Assembly: GCA_006386115.1 (NCBI GenBank)
Contig: VFIW01000130.1
Span: forward strand, 51,068 to 115,067
From: Globisporangium splendens
Taxonomy: Eukaryota; Oomycota; Peronosporomycetes; Pythiales; Pythiaceae
DNA length: 64,000 nt
Reading direction: 5' to 3'
The notes under the pieces were generated by a model that saw only the letters and a program-made list of their open reading frames with translations, did not search any database and was not told where the DNA came from. Shown here in pieces: positions 1 to 9,927 of the stretch; the first letter of the stretch is position 1, and the number at the start of each line of letters is the position of its first letter. A program made the translations under genes and the position numbers.

Positions 1-19
1 TCATTGAAACCGCAGCTTG

Positions 20-35
20 CCATTCTGCAATTTGC
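20..35 (+). promoter_or_regulatory. Oomycete Inr/FPR core promoter of elicitin gene 1
   Basis: The segment CCATTCTGCAATTTGC fits the oomycete initiator (YCAYTYY) followed directly by the flanking promoter region (MWTTTNC). It lies about 40 bases before the chosen ATG at 74, which gives the short 5' leader usual in oomycetes. The identical motif stands before the second elicitin gene. Confidence 0.75.
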
Positions 36-73
36 TCGATCCCAGTCAACTCGACCCAACCTCATCCGCCACA

Positions 74-634
74 ATGAAGTCCTTCGCCGTCCTCGCCGCC
101 GCCGCCATCGCCACCGTCGTGTCTGCCGACCCGTGTGACCTCGCGTCGCTCGCGACCGACTTCATCTCGCTCGTGCCACAAGCCAACGCCTGCTCTGAAG
201 CCACGCAGTTCTCGATCATCCCTCCAACGACCAACCCAACTGCCGCACAGGCTACTGCTATTTGCTCCAAGTGCACTGATTTGATTGCCGTCGCCAACAC
301 CAAGACCTTCCCTTCGTGCACGTTCGAGATCGACGGTGTCGCCACGCCATTGAACTCGTTTATCGAGAAGGTCATTGGGGGCTGTGGCTCGACGTCGGCT
401 GGCTCGTCCAGCACCGCCGGCTCCTCGTCCACCTCGGCTACCGTTGTGACCCCAGCGCCAGCAACCTCGACCACCTCGAGCAGCAGTGCCCCTGTTGCGT
501 CGTCGGGCTCGTCGACTTCGACTTCGACCGTGTCCACGCCAGCGCCAACCACCGCTGCACCATCGAGCGCCATGACCTTGTCTGTGAGCGCGGCCGCTGT
601 CGTCGTTGGTTCGATCGCTGCGTTCGTCTTGTAA
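74..634 (+). CDS. Elicitin-like secreted protein 1, probably GPI-anchored
   Basis: The product has 186 residues. Residues 1-18 form a signal peptide ending in VVSA. Residues 19 to about 106 are an elicitin domain with six cysteines (C21, C40, C64, C67, C82, C104), the number that forms three disulfides in this family. Residues 107-165 are Ser/Thr/Ala/Pro-rich and probably O-glycosylated. The tail is hydrophobic (from about 168, ending in AAFVL), as in GPI-anchor signals, so the protein is likely displayed at the plasma membrane or wall. Elicitins bind sterols and can be recognised by host plants. I start at ATG 74, not the in-frame upstream codon at 17, because 74 begins the signal peptide and 17 lies upstream of or within the initiator. 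An AATAAA lies at 664-669. The 5' and 3' parts are almost identical to the gene at 1702. Confidence 0.93.
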   Translation: MKSFAVLAAAAIATVVSADPCDLASLATDFISLVPQANACSEATQFSIIPPTTNPTAAQATAICSKCTDLIAVANTKTFPSCTFEIDGVATPLNSFIEKVIGGCGSTSAGSSSTAGSSSTSATVVTPAPATSTTSSSSAPVASSGSSTSTSTVSTPAPTTAAPSSAMTLSVSAAAVVVGSIAAFVL

Positions 635-1651
635 AAGGCTTGATATCAATACCATTTTTGAACAATAAAGCTTAAAATTATCATGTCTGGTTTGAGTCAG
701 CGCTTGAATTGTGTTCACGATGATGGGATTGGTTGGCAATTGATGCTGCCTTTGATAGGATTCCCTTCTTCTGCTCCAGGATACAGACTGAGGCTGCCAA
801 TGCGACCTCTCAGTTGGAGCGTACGCAGGCAAGGCGGCTTGTAACCTGGGAACGCTGTGATCGCTGTTGAGAATTGAGTGCAATTATCAGGTCTCCATAC
901 TTTCTGCAGTCCACCGAATCGACTTCCGTTTGCAGCGCAATAATGAAGGGACCTTTTCGTTGTCGAAACAGGCTATCCTGTACTTTCTCGTCACATAACT
1001 CCCTTTTTGGCAAAGACACCCACAGGATCCTCAGCAATTCACGACGCTTTGCCCATCAAAAACAGCCTCGAATCGAGAACGAGAAAACTGGTGCAGCGCT
1101 CGACACGAAAGCAGCAGCAAAGCAAGAGGAGGACGCATGGAGGAACGGCAATGACAGAGACCTCGGAAGTTTCGATCGAAGAAACGGAGTTGCGAAAAGA
1201 GTGGACTTGGCTGGCTGGTTCTATTACTAAGCACCGAATCAGAAGGGCACAACGAATCTGTATTCGTATACCCCTTCTAATTGAGACTTGCTATAACAAC
1301 CGTGACGATTCACGTTTACGTCATTTATACCTGTATAAATGGATATTTGACCCATTCTGTTACTCGCTGCATCGACAGGCGTGTAACAGACGGACTGGCT
1401 TTGCTCCTCTTCGAGTAAGAGAGGCGCTCAGATACCCCTATCCCGCACTGCCAAAGTCTCATTGCAGCAACAACTGCCAAACGCTCACTCAATCCAGTGC
1501 ATCAAACCAACTCATCACTCAACATTCAACTTCAATATACTGATTTAGAAGAGAATGCTGCGCTGCGACACGTTGCGAGCTGTCAAAGAGCGACTTGCCC
1601 TTTCTGCTCAGCCAACCACCACCTTCGCCACGAGCTCCGCTCCTCTCTGCT
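635..1651. other. Intergenic spacer between the two elicitin genes
   Basis: No protein-like frame was found. It holds the 3' end of elicitin gene 1 (AATAAA at 664) and an 8-bp perfect palindrome with a 4-base loop at 1322-1341 (CATTTATA arms). The rest looks like unique spacer. Confidence 0.6.
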
Positions 1652-1670
1652 GCTTCATTCTGCAATTTGC
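1652..1670 (+). promoter_or_regulatory. Oomycete Inr/FPR core promoter of elicitin gene 2
   Basis: GCTTCATTCTGCAATTTGC is a nearly perfect match to the oomycete 16-base core promoter consensus. It lies 32 bases before the ATG at 1702. It shares TTCTGCAATTTGCTCGATCC with the promoter of gene 1, so the duplication includes the promoter. Confidence 0.85.
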
Positions 1671-1701
1671 TCGATCCCAGTCACCCCCCCACTCCAGCAC
1701 A

Positions 1702-2262
1702 ATGAAGTCCTTCGCCGTCCTCGCCGCCGCCGCCATCGCCACCGTCGTGTCTGCCGACCCGTGTGACCTCGCGTCGCTCGCGACCGACTTCATCTCGCTC
1801 GTGCCACAAGCCAACGCCTGCGCGGAGGCCACGGGATTCCCAATCATCCCGCCGCAGACCAACCCAACCGCCAAGCAGGCCGCTGACATCTGCACCAAGT
1901 GCGCAGACCTCATCGCCGTCGCCAACACCAAGACCTTCCCTTCGTGCACGTTCGAGATCGACGGTGTCGCCACGCCATTGAACACTTTCTTCACCAAGGT
2001 CGTCGGTGACTGTGGCTCGACATCGGCTGGCTCGTCCAGCACCGCCGGCTCCTCGTCCACCTCGGCTACCGTTGTGACCCCAGCGCCAGCAACCTCGACC
2101 ACCTCGAGCAGCAGTGCCCCTGTTGCGTCGTCGGGCTCGTCGACTTCGACTTCGACCGTGTCCACGCCAGCGCCAACCACCGCTGCACCATCGAGCGCCA
2201 TGACCTTGTCTGTGAGCGCGGCCGCTGTCGTCGTTGGTTCGATCGCTGCGTTCATCTTGTAA
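1702..2262 (+). CDS. Elicitin-like secreted protein 2, probably GPI-anchored
   Basis: The product has 186 residues, the same length and plan as the neighbour at 74: signal peptide 1-18, six-cysteine elicitin domain, Ser/Thr-rich stalk and hydrophobic C-terminal GPI-type tail. Its first 40 residues and its stalk and tail (from about residue 105) are almost identical to gene 1. Residues 41-104 differ at many positions (for example GFPIIPPQ against QFSIIPPT, and FFTKVVGDC against FIEKVIGGC), while the stretch from IAVANTK to TPLN is unchanged. I start at 1702 because the initiator at 1652 makes the in-frame ATG at 1555 lie upstream of transcription. The gene is a tandem duplicate with patchy divergence. 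Confidence 0.93.
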   Translation: MKSFAVLAAAAIATVVSADPCDLASLATDFISLVPQANACAEATGFPIIPPQTNPTAKQAADICTKCADLIAVANTKTFPSCTFEIDGVATPLNTFFTKVVGDCGSTSAGSSSTAGSSSTSATVVTPAPATSTTSSSSAPVASSGSSTSTSTVSTPAPTTAAPSSAMTLSVSAAAVVVGSIAAFIL

Positions 2263-2443
2263 ATATGAGGAGAATGATCATCCGGCCGTTCGTTTTTGCT
2301 ACAGCGTCGTGTATTGTTTTCGAATATAAAGTAGTAAAAGCTCGGTTTTAATTTTGTTGTCCTTTGTCAGGTGTTTGATTTTGATTTTTCATCTGTTCGT
2401 ACTCCAAGGAGCTTGAACTGCGATCTTTATCGTATCCATCGCA
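2263..2443. other. Short convergent intergenic region
   Basis: This AT-rich spacer lies between elicitin gene 2 (plus) and the 3' end of the armadillo gene (minus). An AATATAAAG-type sequence near 2323-2331 may serve elicitin polyadenylation. Confidence 0.5.
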
Positions 2444-5400
2444 TTAAAGTACTGAACGTTGGTATCTTTTGGCCATCGTCTCGAGATTTTTCGGTGCTAT
2501 ATTGAAGAACGTCACATGCTGCGCAACGGTGCAGGCTGCTTGCTGATGAGTCATGGCGTCTACAGGTGGCAGTGTCTTCACCTTCTTACGACGAGAAGGA
2601 ACGACGGCTCGAAAAGGTTGACGACGCACACCAAATGGATCGTTTGACGACCAGCGCGAAAAATCTTCAGGCGTCACATCTAGTGTTTGTGTTTTCTTTC
2701 TTGCCGTCCGTGTCAAGCGAGACGCACTCTCGTCGTCGTGGGCTTTTGCGACGCAGCAGCATGACATGTGATGATAGCGCGGGATTGCGTGTGTGTGATC
2801 GCAAAGCCACTTGACAAAGTCGAGGACTGCCACGTTGCTCCGAGCGTTGCCGTCAATCGCCAAACACCCAAAGAGGCTCCAGCTATTAGCTCCAAAGTCC
2901 GAATTTTCTCGCCTGTGCGCGAAATTCTTGGATCACAGACGTAACCACGACAGGCGACTCAGGTTCGTCTGGCACTGGCATCTCTTCGTCGTCTTCTTTG
3001 TCATATTCATCTTCGCTATCAACATGAAATCTCAAAATGGACGCTGCTGGTCTGTCTTTTGTTTCGACGAAGACGAAAACCTCGGTTTCCGATGTTGCTT
3101 TTTGGCCACCTTTTCGCGTTTCTTGCTCCCATGGTGAAGTGCAATCTTGGAGCCGCCGCGATCCATTGTGCCGTCACGTACAGGAGCCGCGTACAATCGT
3201 GCTGCTGTAGCAGCTGCGGCGAGACTTGATCGCACTTCACTGATACTTTGCGTTTTCCCAGCCTCGCTTTGTGGAGAGGACGAATATAATCGGAGCATGT
3301 GAGCAGCTTCTGCCACCGATGAACTACTACCGTCGATACGTGCGGCTTTGCCATTGTCGTGGTTGGGGTGGTGTGATATAATGGCTTTGCCGCTCCCTCC
3401 GTTTCCAGTGATCGAGTTCTGTTTGACTGACACCAGCAAAAGCGTCGCTGAATTCTCGCTCCGTGCGCTCGAGACAGGCGTCGATGACGTCGAGGTCGAC
3501 ATGTTACCGCTGCCTCCATCTCCGCGTTTGTCACTCGATCCACGGCCTCGAAGATCTTTCAGTTTCTTTGCAACTTGGGCTGCCTGGGTCTTTCGCACCA
3601 CGACTCGAGCTAATGGCGACAACGAATAGCCTGCGCTGATACCGACGCCATTCTTGTTCGAAACAGTCTTTCGAAGTTGTCCGAGCGTCTCGCCAACCTC
3701 ACTTGGATCCTCGCTATCTGCTCCAAAGCGAGCGTCTTCGCCGTCTTTGCTGCCTGCGTTGTCTGCATCGGCCATCTCTTGGCTCAGCGAATGATCCTGG
3801 GGTGACTCGCTGCTATTGTCACTACTGCCGCCACTGTCTTCGTCGCCATCACCAGTCCCACTCAGCAATCGACTCTCGGCTGGATCTACCTTCGGGAAAC
3901 ACCGCAAAGCTGACACGCGTGCATCTGCATCGCGGTCGCCAGATTGGCCACCGACATCATCGTGTCCACTCGATGCCAGCGACGCGAGATCGTCATTGTC
4001 GTTGCTGCTCTTTCCTGTACCGCTAGAGTCATCACCCTCGCTGGACTCGATCCCGACGACAGGGACCGTCGGAAGATGCGGTGGCGGCGGTGTACTCGCG
4101 ACCAGATCAGCTTCGTATTTGCATTCCCCTAATGTGTCGTGGCATTCGATCTCCATGGGAAAATCCGGCAGTTTTGCGAACTGCTTGTGACGAGCATAAT
4201 CCACGATCGGCGGTCTTGAGAGTGCGCCTGCATGGGCTGTGCCTGGTCGGTGAGATGATGATGACACTGTGGACTGGAGAGATAGATTCAGGAGTGCCGA
4301 GACCGCCCCAGATTCCACTTTCGGAGACTGACCCGACAGATTCGTCAATGCCAGCGTACAGTGCTCGCGTATGTCGGTATTCTCGAGCTTCGAAAGCTGC
4401 AGCAGGGCTGGGACAGCGCCTTCGTCGACCATTCTTGCTGCATTGGTGTGCGCGATGCTATGACTGTGATCTCCTCTTCCGGAGGAGGAGGCAATGGACA
4501 TCGTCAAGTTGCAGAGCGCACCCGCACAGCACTTGAGAATGCTCAAGTAGGCATTCGTCTCCGTCCGGTACGATTCCTCGACCAGCAGCCGTGTGCAACC
4601 GAGCGCAACAAGGCGATGACGATACTCTGGTACGAGCGACAGCGCCAACAGACTCGCAGTGCTGCGCCATCGCGTCTCGGCCAACTGGTTCTCGGCGACG
4701 AGGGATGCTATGGCTTTTATGACATTGGGGGCAACCAGTGCAGCGCATGGGATCCGATCCGACTTGGCGACGCTGCTATCTGCTGCTGGTGGGACGTTGG
4801 CGCTCCGCACCGCGGCAAGCGTGATGCTACAGAGCGCATCGGCGCAATCAAGACTCGACTCCGGATCGTTTCCAGCCACCAGTTCTGTGAGCGTACAGAA
4901 CAGCGGAATGACCAGCGAGTGCTGCCCACCGATCATGCTTTTGAACAATGATATGTGGCTCAGCTAGCGGAACGAAATGCACACTAGAGCAAGAAACTCA
5001 CGGTCTTTGACCAATTGCACGTTCGCGTCGCAACGCTGCTGGCCAGAGTCTTGACACAGAATCCCATAGACGCAATCGACAATGCGGTCGTTCAGCATCG
5101 CACTGAGCATCTCCTGGTTGTGCGAGAGACAGCAAAGTGTCAGCACCGTGGTCTTGATCGCACAAGCTGGATAATAGCTCTGGTCGCTCGCACCGCCGGG
5201 CACTCCATCGATCCCCGAGTTGGTCGTCAGCAACTGCACGAGGACATTTGATATCTCCGGGTGTTCCAGTCGACTGCGCGTGATCTCGTGCCACGCTAAG
5301 CTACAGAAAGTTGAAACCGCAAATGCGACGCATTCCCCGTCACTGCAGTTGGTACGCGGAGGATGTCGCTTCAAGAATGTTGTCAGCGCGGCGATGCTCG

Positions 5401-8400
5401 CTGAGGACGCCGCTGCCATGCGCGTTTCTTCATACTTTGAGAGCGTGAACAGCACAAGCGCAAGCCGCCTCGCCGTACAGGACAACTTCTCATTCTCAAT
5501 AACGGCATTTGCGCAGGTACGAATCGTGAGTTTGTGAAGCGCATCAACGATTCCTGCGTTGACACTTGGAAGACGCAAGTTTTCGTAATACACGAGCTCG
5601 CAGAGAAGGCTTTCGAAGAGCGAGAACGCCGACTGATTGTCACTTGATGTTGCCAAGGGGTGCTCCATGAGCGCGAAGAGCGATTTCAGAGAGGATCGTT
5701 CCGTGCAAAGCGCGTTTCGCCCCACTGGATGATTCACCAGCTTCACGAACAACATGGTGACAATGTCCGACGCATTGCCCATCTCCAACGCTGCAAATGT
5801 CGGCAAAACCTTCACAAGACCCTCTTGGACCATGCGCTTGATCGTTTCTGCATTCAGAAGATTGAAAAGCGCGCGCACACAGGTCTCTTTCGTAGTGGCG
5901 TTCACGGCACGCACCATACTGATCATCATCAGCACGGCGATCGCGCCTTCGGCTACCAGGTGCGCCTCGCTTCCAGGGACGCACGACAAATTGCAAAGCA
6001 CTTTGGCACAATCACGTTGACTTTCTTCGCTGTACGAGTTGCTGAGCATGGACAGGATACCGACAATGCCCGCGATGGCCAAGACATCTCGAATAGCTGG
6101 CTCGGCCGACAGGTTTGCGAGCGTGATCGCGCAGCATCGCTGGATACCAGTGTCGCCCTTGATCTTCGCCAGGGTCGCGAGCACAGAGATGACGCCCATG
6201 CGCACCAACGCCATGCAGCAGCTCGGATGATACGACATGCTCGCCAACACGTGGCAGCAGGATGCCTTCGTCTCGAGATCTTGCATCTCCATGCATGTCG
6301 AGAGCACGACTTCAATGGCGCCTTCGTCGGCCATGATCTGCAAACAGTGCTCGTCACGACATAGCAGACTGAGGCACGAGCAGCAAAACCGTTCAATCGC
6401 GATATGCGACCGCTCCAGTACGAGGATCCGTGTGACGCACAACACCACCTCCACGCTACAGACTTGAGTCGTTTGTCGCTCGTCGGCTGCTAAACACGCA
6501 AGTGCAGCCGTACAACGAGCCCGAATTTCACGGAGCAGCTTTGAATGTCCAGGAGTTAACGGTGTAGCGTCTACAACTGTAGTGACTGGACTCGGGTCTT
6601 CGACGCTACTGAGGTAGATAATCGCTTGGATTACGCCCGCACGCGCTACAGCGTCTCGTGTCTCGCTCTGCTGACAGAGTCCATGGAGAGCTTGCGGGAA
6701 CACACGCTTCGTCTCTAGCGTCTGGTCTGGCGCCATGCTCAGCTGGATGAGCGCCGTGATCGCGCCAGCATTCATGATATCAGCGGCCGCTTGCTGCACG
6801 CTGAGCAGGTTGCATAGCGCCAGCGTGCACATTTTCTTTACATAGGTGTCCGTCGTGCGCTCGGATAGAGACGACAGGACACTCACAGCGTCCCTCTCGA
6901 CGAGCTTCGCACGTGTGTCTTCGTTGCAGGAAATGTTGTACAACGTGCTCGCACAGACGCGCCGCAGTGCCTCACTTCCTGCAGCGTACCCCAGGGGACC
7001 GCGGCACAACTCGTTCACGAGGAGAAGCAGACCTTCAAAGACCATGCGCAGCCTGTTCCCAGGTTCTTTGCTCAAATTGAAAAGCGCGCTCGCGATGAGT
7101 AGCTTGGCTGCAAACGCACCCGTCGCGCCTATGAGCGAGACCAACGTGCCCATGCATCCCTTAGCGACCATTTCACTTCGGCAGGCGCGAACCGCGGACA
7201 AGTTGAGCATCACGTACGCCAGCATCTCCTGAATCTCCGACGCGTGCATGTGGATCAGCGACGAGATAGCACTCACGATGCCTTCTTCCATCGACCGAAG
7301 TCGGATGCGCTTGAAATTCGAGAGATTGCAGAGTGCTTTGGCTGTGATCTCGTCGCAATCCTCCGTGGACGCACCGCCACTTGACGTCGTCAGTGCGATG
7401 AACATTTTCAGCACGCTCTCGATCTTCTGGTATGGTTCCCGCACGCAGGTCAAGTTGAAGAGCGCACTGCGACAGAGCCACGATACCTTGGGCTGCTCCG
7501 TTATCAGCACCGAAAGCGCACTGACGGCGCCATCCTGCACCAGCACTTCTTCTTCTCCCTCCAGACAGCAGAGATTACACAGTGTGATCGCACACGCCGT
7601 TCACAAAGTCTTCTCCTCGGTCTCGTCCACGATCTCGGCCACAGTCTTTACAGCGCCTTGACGCACGATGACTTTGCGCAATTCCACGACATGCGAGAGG
7701 TTCATGAGCGCCGTGACGCAGTGGAGCCGCGTAACGCTGTCGTTCGGTTTACAGAGCAAGATCAGCGCCTCAACCACGTTTTCTTGGACCATGAGCACCG
7801 CGTTCTCCGGGTTCGAGCTCCAGTTGCTCAGCGTGAGCGAGCACCTTCGTCGCTGCTTAACCTGTAGATTGTCGTCCCCGAGATCATCCACAGCCGCCAG
7901 ACCTGCGGCATCCGACAGCTCCAAAGTATTCACTCCAAGGGCTTTCTTGGCTGTTGAAGCTCCAGGTAATGCTCCATTTGCTGCCGCAGAAGCAGTGGAC
8001 AGCGCATCCGAGACTGCATCTTTGAGCGCGTGGCGCCCTTCATTGGTGCGCGCCAAGTCCATTCCCCAAGCCGCACCCGTCGCCGAGGCTCTTCCATTGC
8101 TGCTTGAGTCGCCAAACGTGATCTGGTAGCTGCGCTTCATGCGGGACATGTACAGCATACCGTCAATGTACTCGCCGCGCGTGCCAAACATGTTGCCCAC
8201 GTACGGTCGAAACGCGCGCGAGTGGAACTCAGAGCCTGCTTTCTTGCGGCCGTTCTTGCGGCCAAGGAACGACGCCTTGGGCGACGACAGCGCGGCATTC
8301 AATAGCGAATTCGACGCTGCCATCGCAGGATTGTTGTTCGAACCGCCAGGACCAACCAAAGCCACAGTACTGGTACTTTGCGCTACGCTACTGCCGCGAG

Positions 8401-9031
8401 TTGATGCCGATCTCCCAGGCGTAGACGGCGTCGAGCTGAGTTTCTTGTCTTTCCGAAGCGGCGACACCACTCCAGACGCTACAGTGCTGCTACTATTGCT
8501 GCCACTGGACAGAGAATGATGATGATGGCTGCCTAAATTCGTATTGCTTGGCCCAATGCTCGCGTTGCTGGCATTCCTCGAACTCGCACTACTATTGCAT
8601 GATGCTTGGTACACACTGCGCTTTGGCGCGCGGTCGGCATACTCTATGGCGAACTCGTTGCAGTCGAAAAAGTTCTGCAGCGTGGCGCCCACGGCGTGGA
8701 CTGCGGGCACAATGCTCTCGTCCACGAGCTTCTTGAACGCGACGTCGCGCTTCGCGAACACGGACGTGTGGCGCTTGGGCGTATTCCCTGCTGTATTCTC
8801 TACACTCGCATGCTGCTGCTGTGCTTGAGCCGTGACGCTTGTGAACCGCGTGGAGCTGTTGACGCACATGAGCGTCGGCGCTTTCTGATCCTCGGGGATC
8901 GACCCATTCGCTACACTATGAGACTCGTGCGCGGCCATGAAGCGGGGGTGCGGATTGCCGCTGCCCATCGCGCCGTCGGCGTGCGTCGTCACGCGCGTGT
9001 GCTCGTGCGACCAGAGCGTCGCCAGGTTCAT
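2444..9031 (-). CDS. Giant armadillo-repeat protein with interrupted reading frame
   Basis: From the ATG at 9031 the frame codes for a Ser-rich N-terminal region (about 330 residues) and then a long array of armadillo (ARM) repeats of the form ALCNLS...GAIxxL, down to about 4500. A low-complexity Ser/Asp-rich region follows. ARM superhelices serve as protein-interaction scaffolds; I cannot assign a specific family. The frame has a TGA at 7601-7603 and a TAG at 4964-4966. Coding continues in the same phase after both (codon spacing is divisible by three). Past the apparent stop at 3032-3034, protein-like sequence goes on in another frame (about 3083-2886, starting EVFVFVETKD) and then a third (about 2897-2444, containing VAVLDFVKWL). 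Either the gene is decaying, or it has base errors, or several short introns are involved. In-phase GT-AG candidates are 4885-5001 (GTGAGT, 117 bases) and 7521-7604 (84 bases). The second would delete a well-formed repeat, so I doubt it. Confidence 0.72.
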
Positions 9032-9873
9032 CGTCTGGTCGTGAGCTACTGCGCAAGAGCCGTCTAATAGCCGCAGAGCGCTTGGAGCGCATGAGAGTGA
9101 CGGAACGCGTCAGCATGCGCGCTGCTCTCAAGGTGTTATTAATACGAGTGCGCATACAGAGACAGCCACGGAAACGGCCATTTTGCAGCTATTTTTGTGG
9201 ACTGCCATTTATCCCCCTCGTTACTGACGCTGCAGATTGCGCATTTTGGGTGGGTATGATACAACCCTCTCTAATTGCAGTGAATACTTTAGAAGGAGTA
9301 TAGCGATAATGAACAGTCTATGTCATACCTCTTTATATGCAAAGAAGCATGCGTTGAGGAGCAGTCACCTGTTATCAAGGGTATAAATAGGCTGGTGGCA
9401 AAAGTGCGACCTCTCGACTCGCGCAAGACCTGGAGCCAATTCTCGGATGATGAAGCGCTTCTGCTGCTGGAGCACGACGGATGAGAGGAGCATTTACGGT
9501 GCTGCAACACCGTCAGTCGTTCGCATTTGTAGTAGTCTCTCTCTCTCTCTCTCTATGCACAAGGAAGACTCCCCATTGCTTCCATGAGGGTCGCGTGCCA
9601 ACTGCAAGCGCCATCCCCACCACCTCGACTAGGCAAAAACAAACCACACGAAGTTTCCTCTTCACACACTTTTCTCGAAATACACCTCTCTAAATACAAT
9701 GCAACTTCTACACCGCATAACAGCCGTCAAAACCAACAGATTCGACATCAAATCACTTACCCTCTGCTTACAATATAGCGAGTAATAAATGATTCACAAG
9801 CATTATCAGGGGCCGCTTCAACTCACCAGTCTGATACTGGTACACTGTGCCCTCCCCACACATTGCACCAATT
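9032..9873. other. Divergent intergenic region with CT microsatellite
   Basis: This spacer separates the divergent armadillo and PLP-enzyme genes. It has a run of (TC)n near 9536-9555 and otherwise no recognisable gene. No initiator was identified with confidence for the armadillo gene. Confidence 0.55.
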
Positions 9874-9891
9874 GGTCAATTCCGCATTTGC
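9874..9891 (+). promoter_or_regulatory. Oomycete core promoter of the PLP enzyme
   Basis: GGTCAATTCCGCATTTGC combines an initiator-like TCAATTCC with the flanking CATTTGC element. It lies 36 bases upstream of ATG 9928, which supports that start over the in-frame ATG at 9847. Confidence 0.7.
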
Positions 9892-9927
9892 GCATTCGCC
9901 GCCTTCCCCACAGATCTAACGCTCAAG

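Noticed and set aside
2444..2863. A separate small gene on the minus strand
   Set aside because: It abuts the armadillo gene and fits better as its continuation in a shifted frame; no start codon or promoter of its own was seen.
5660..6364. 234-codon plus-strand frame opposite the armadillo gene
   Set aside because: His/Arg/Glu-rich mirror of conserved ARM repeats; no independent signal.
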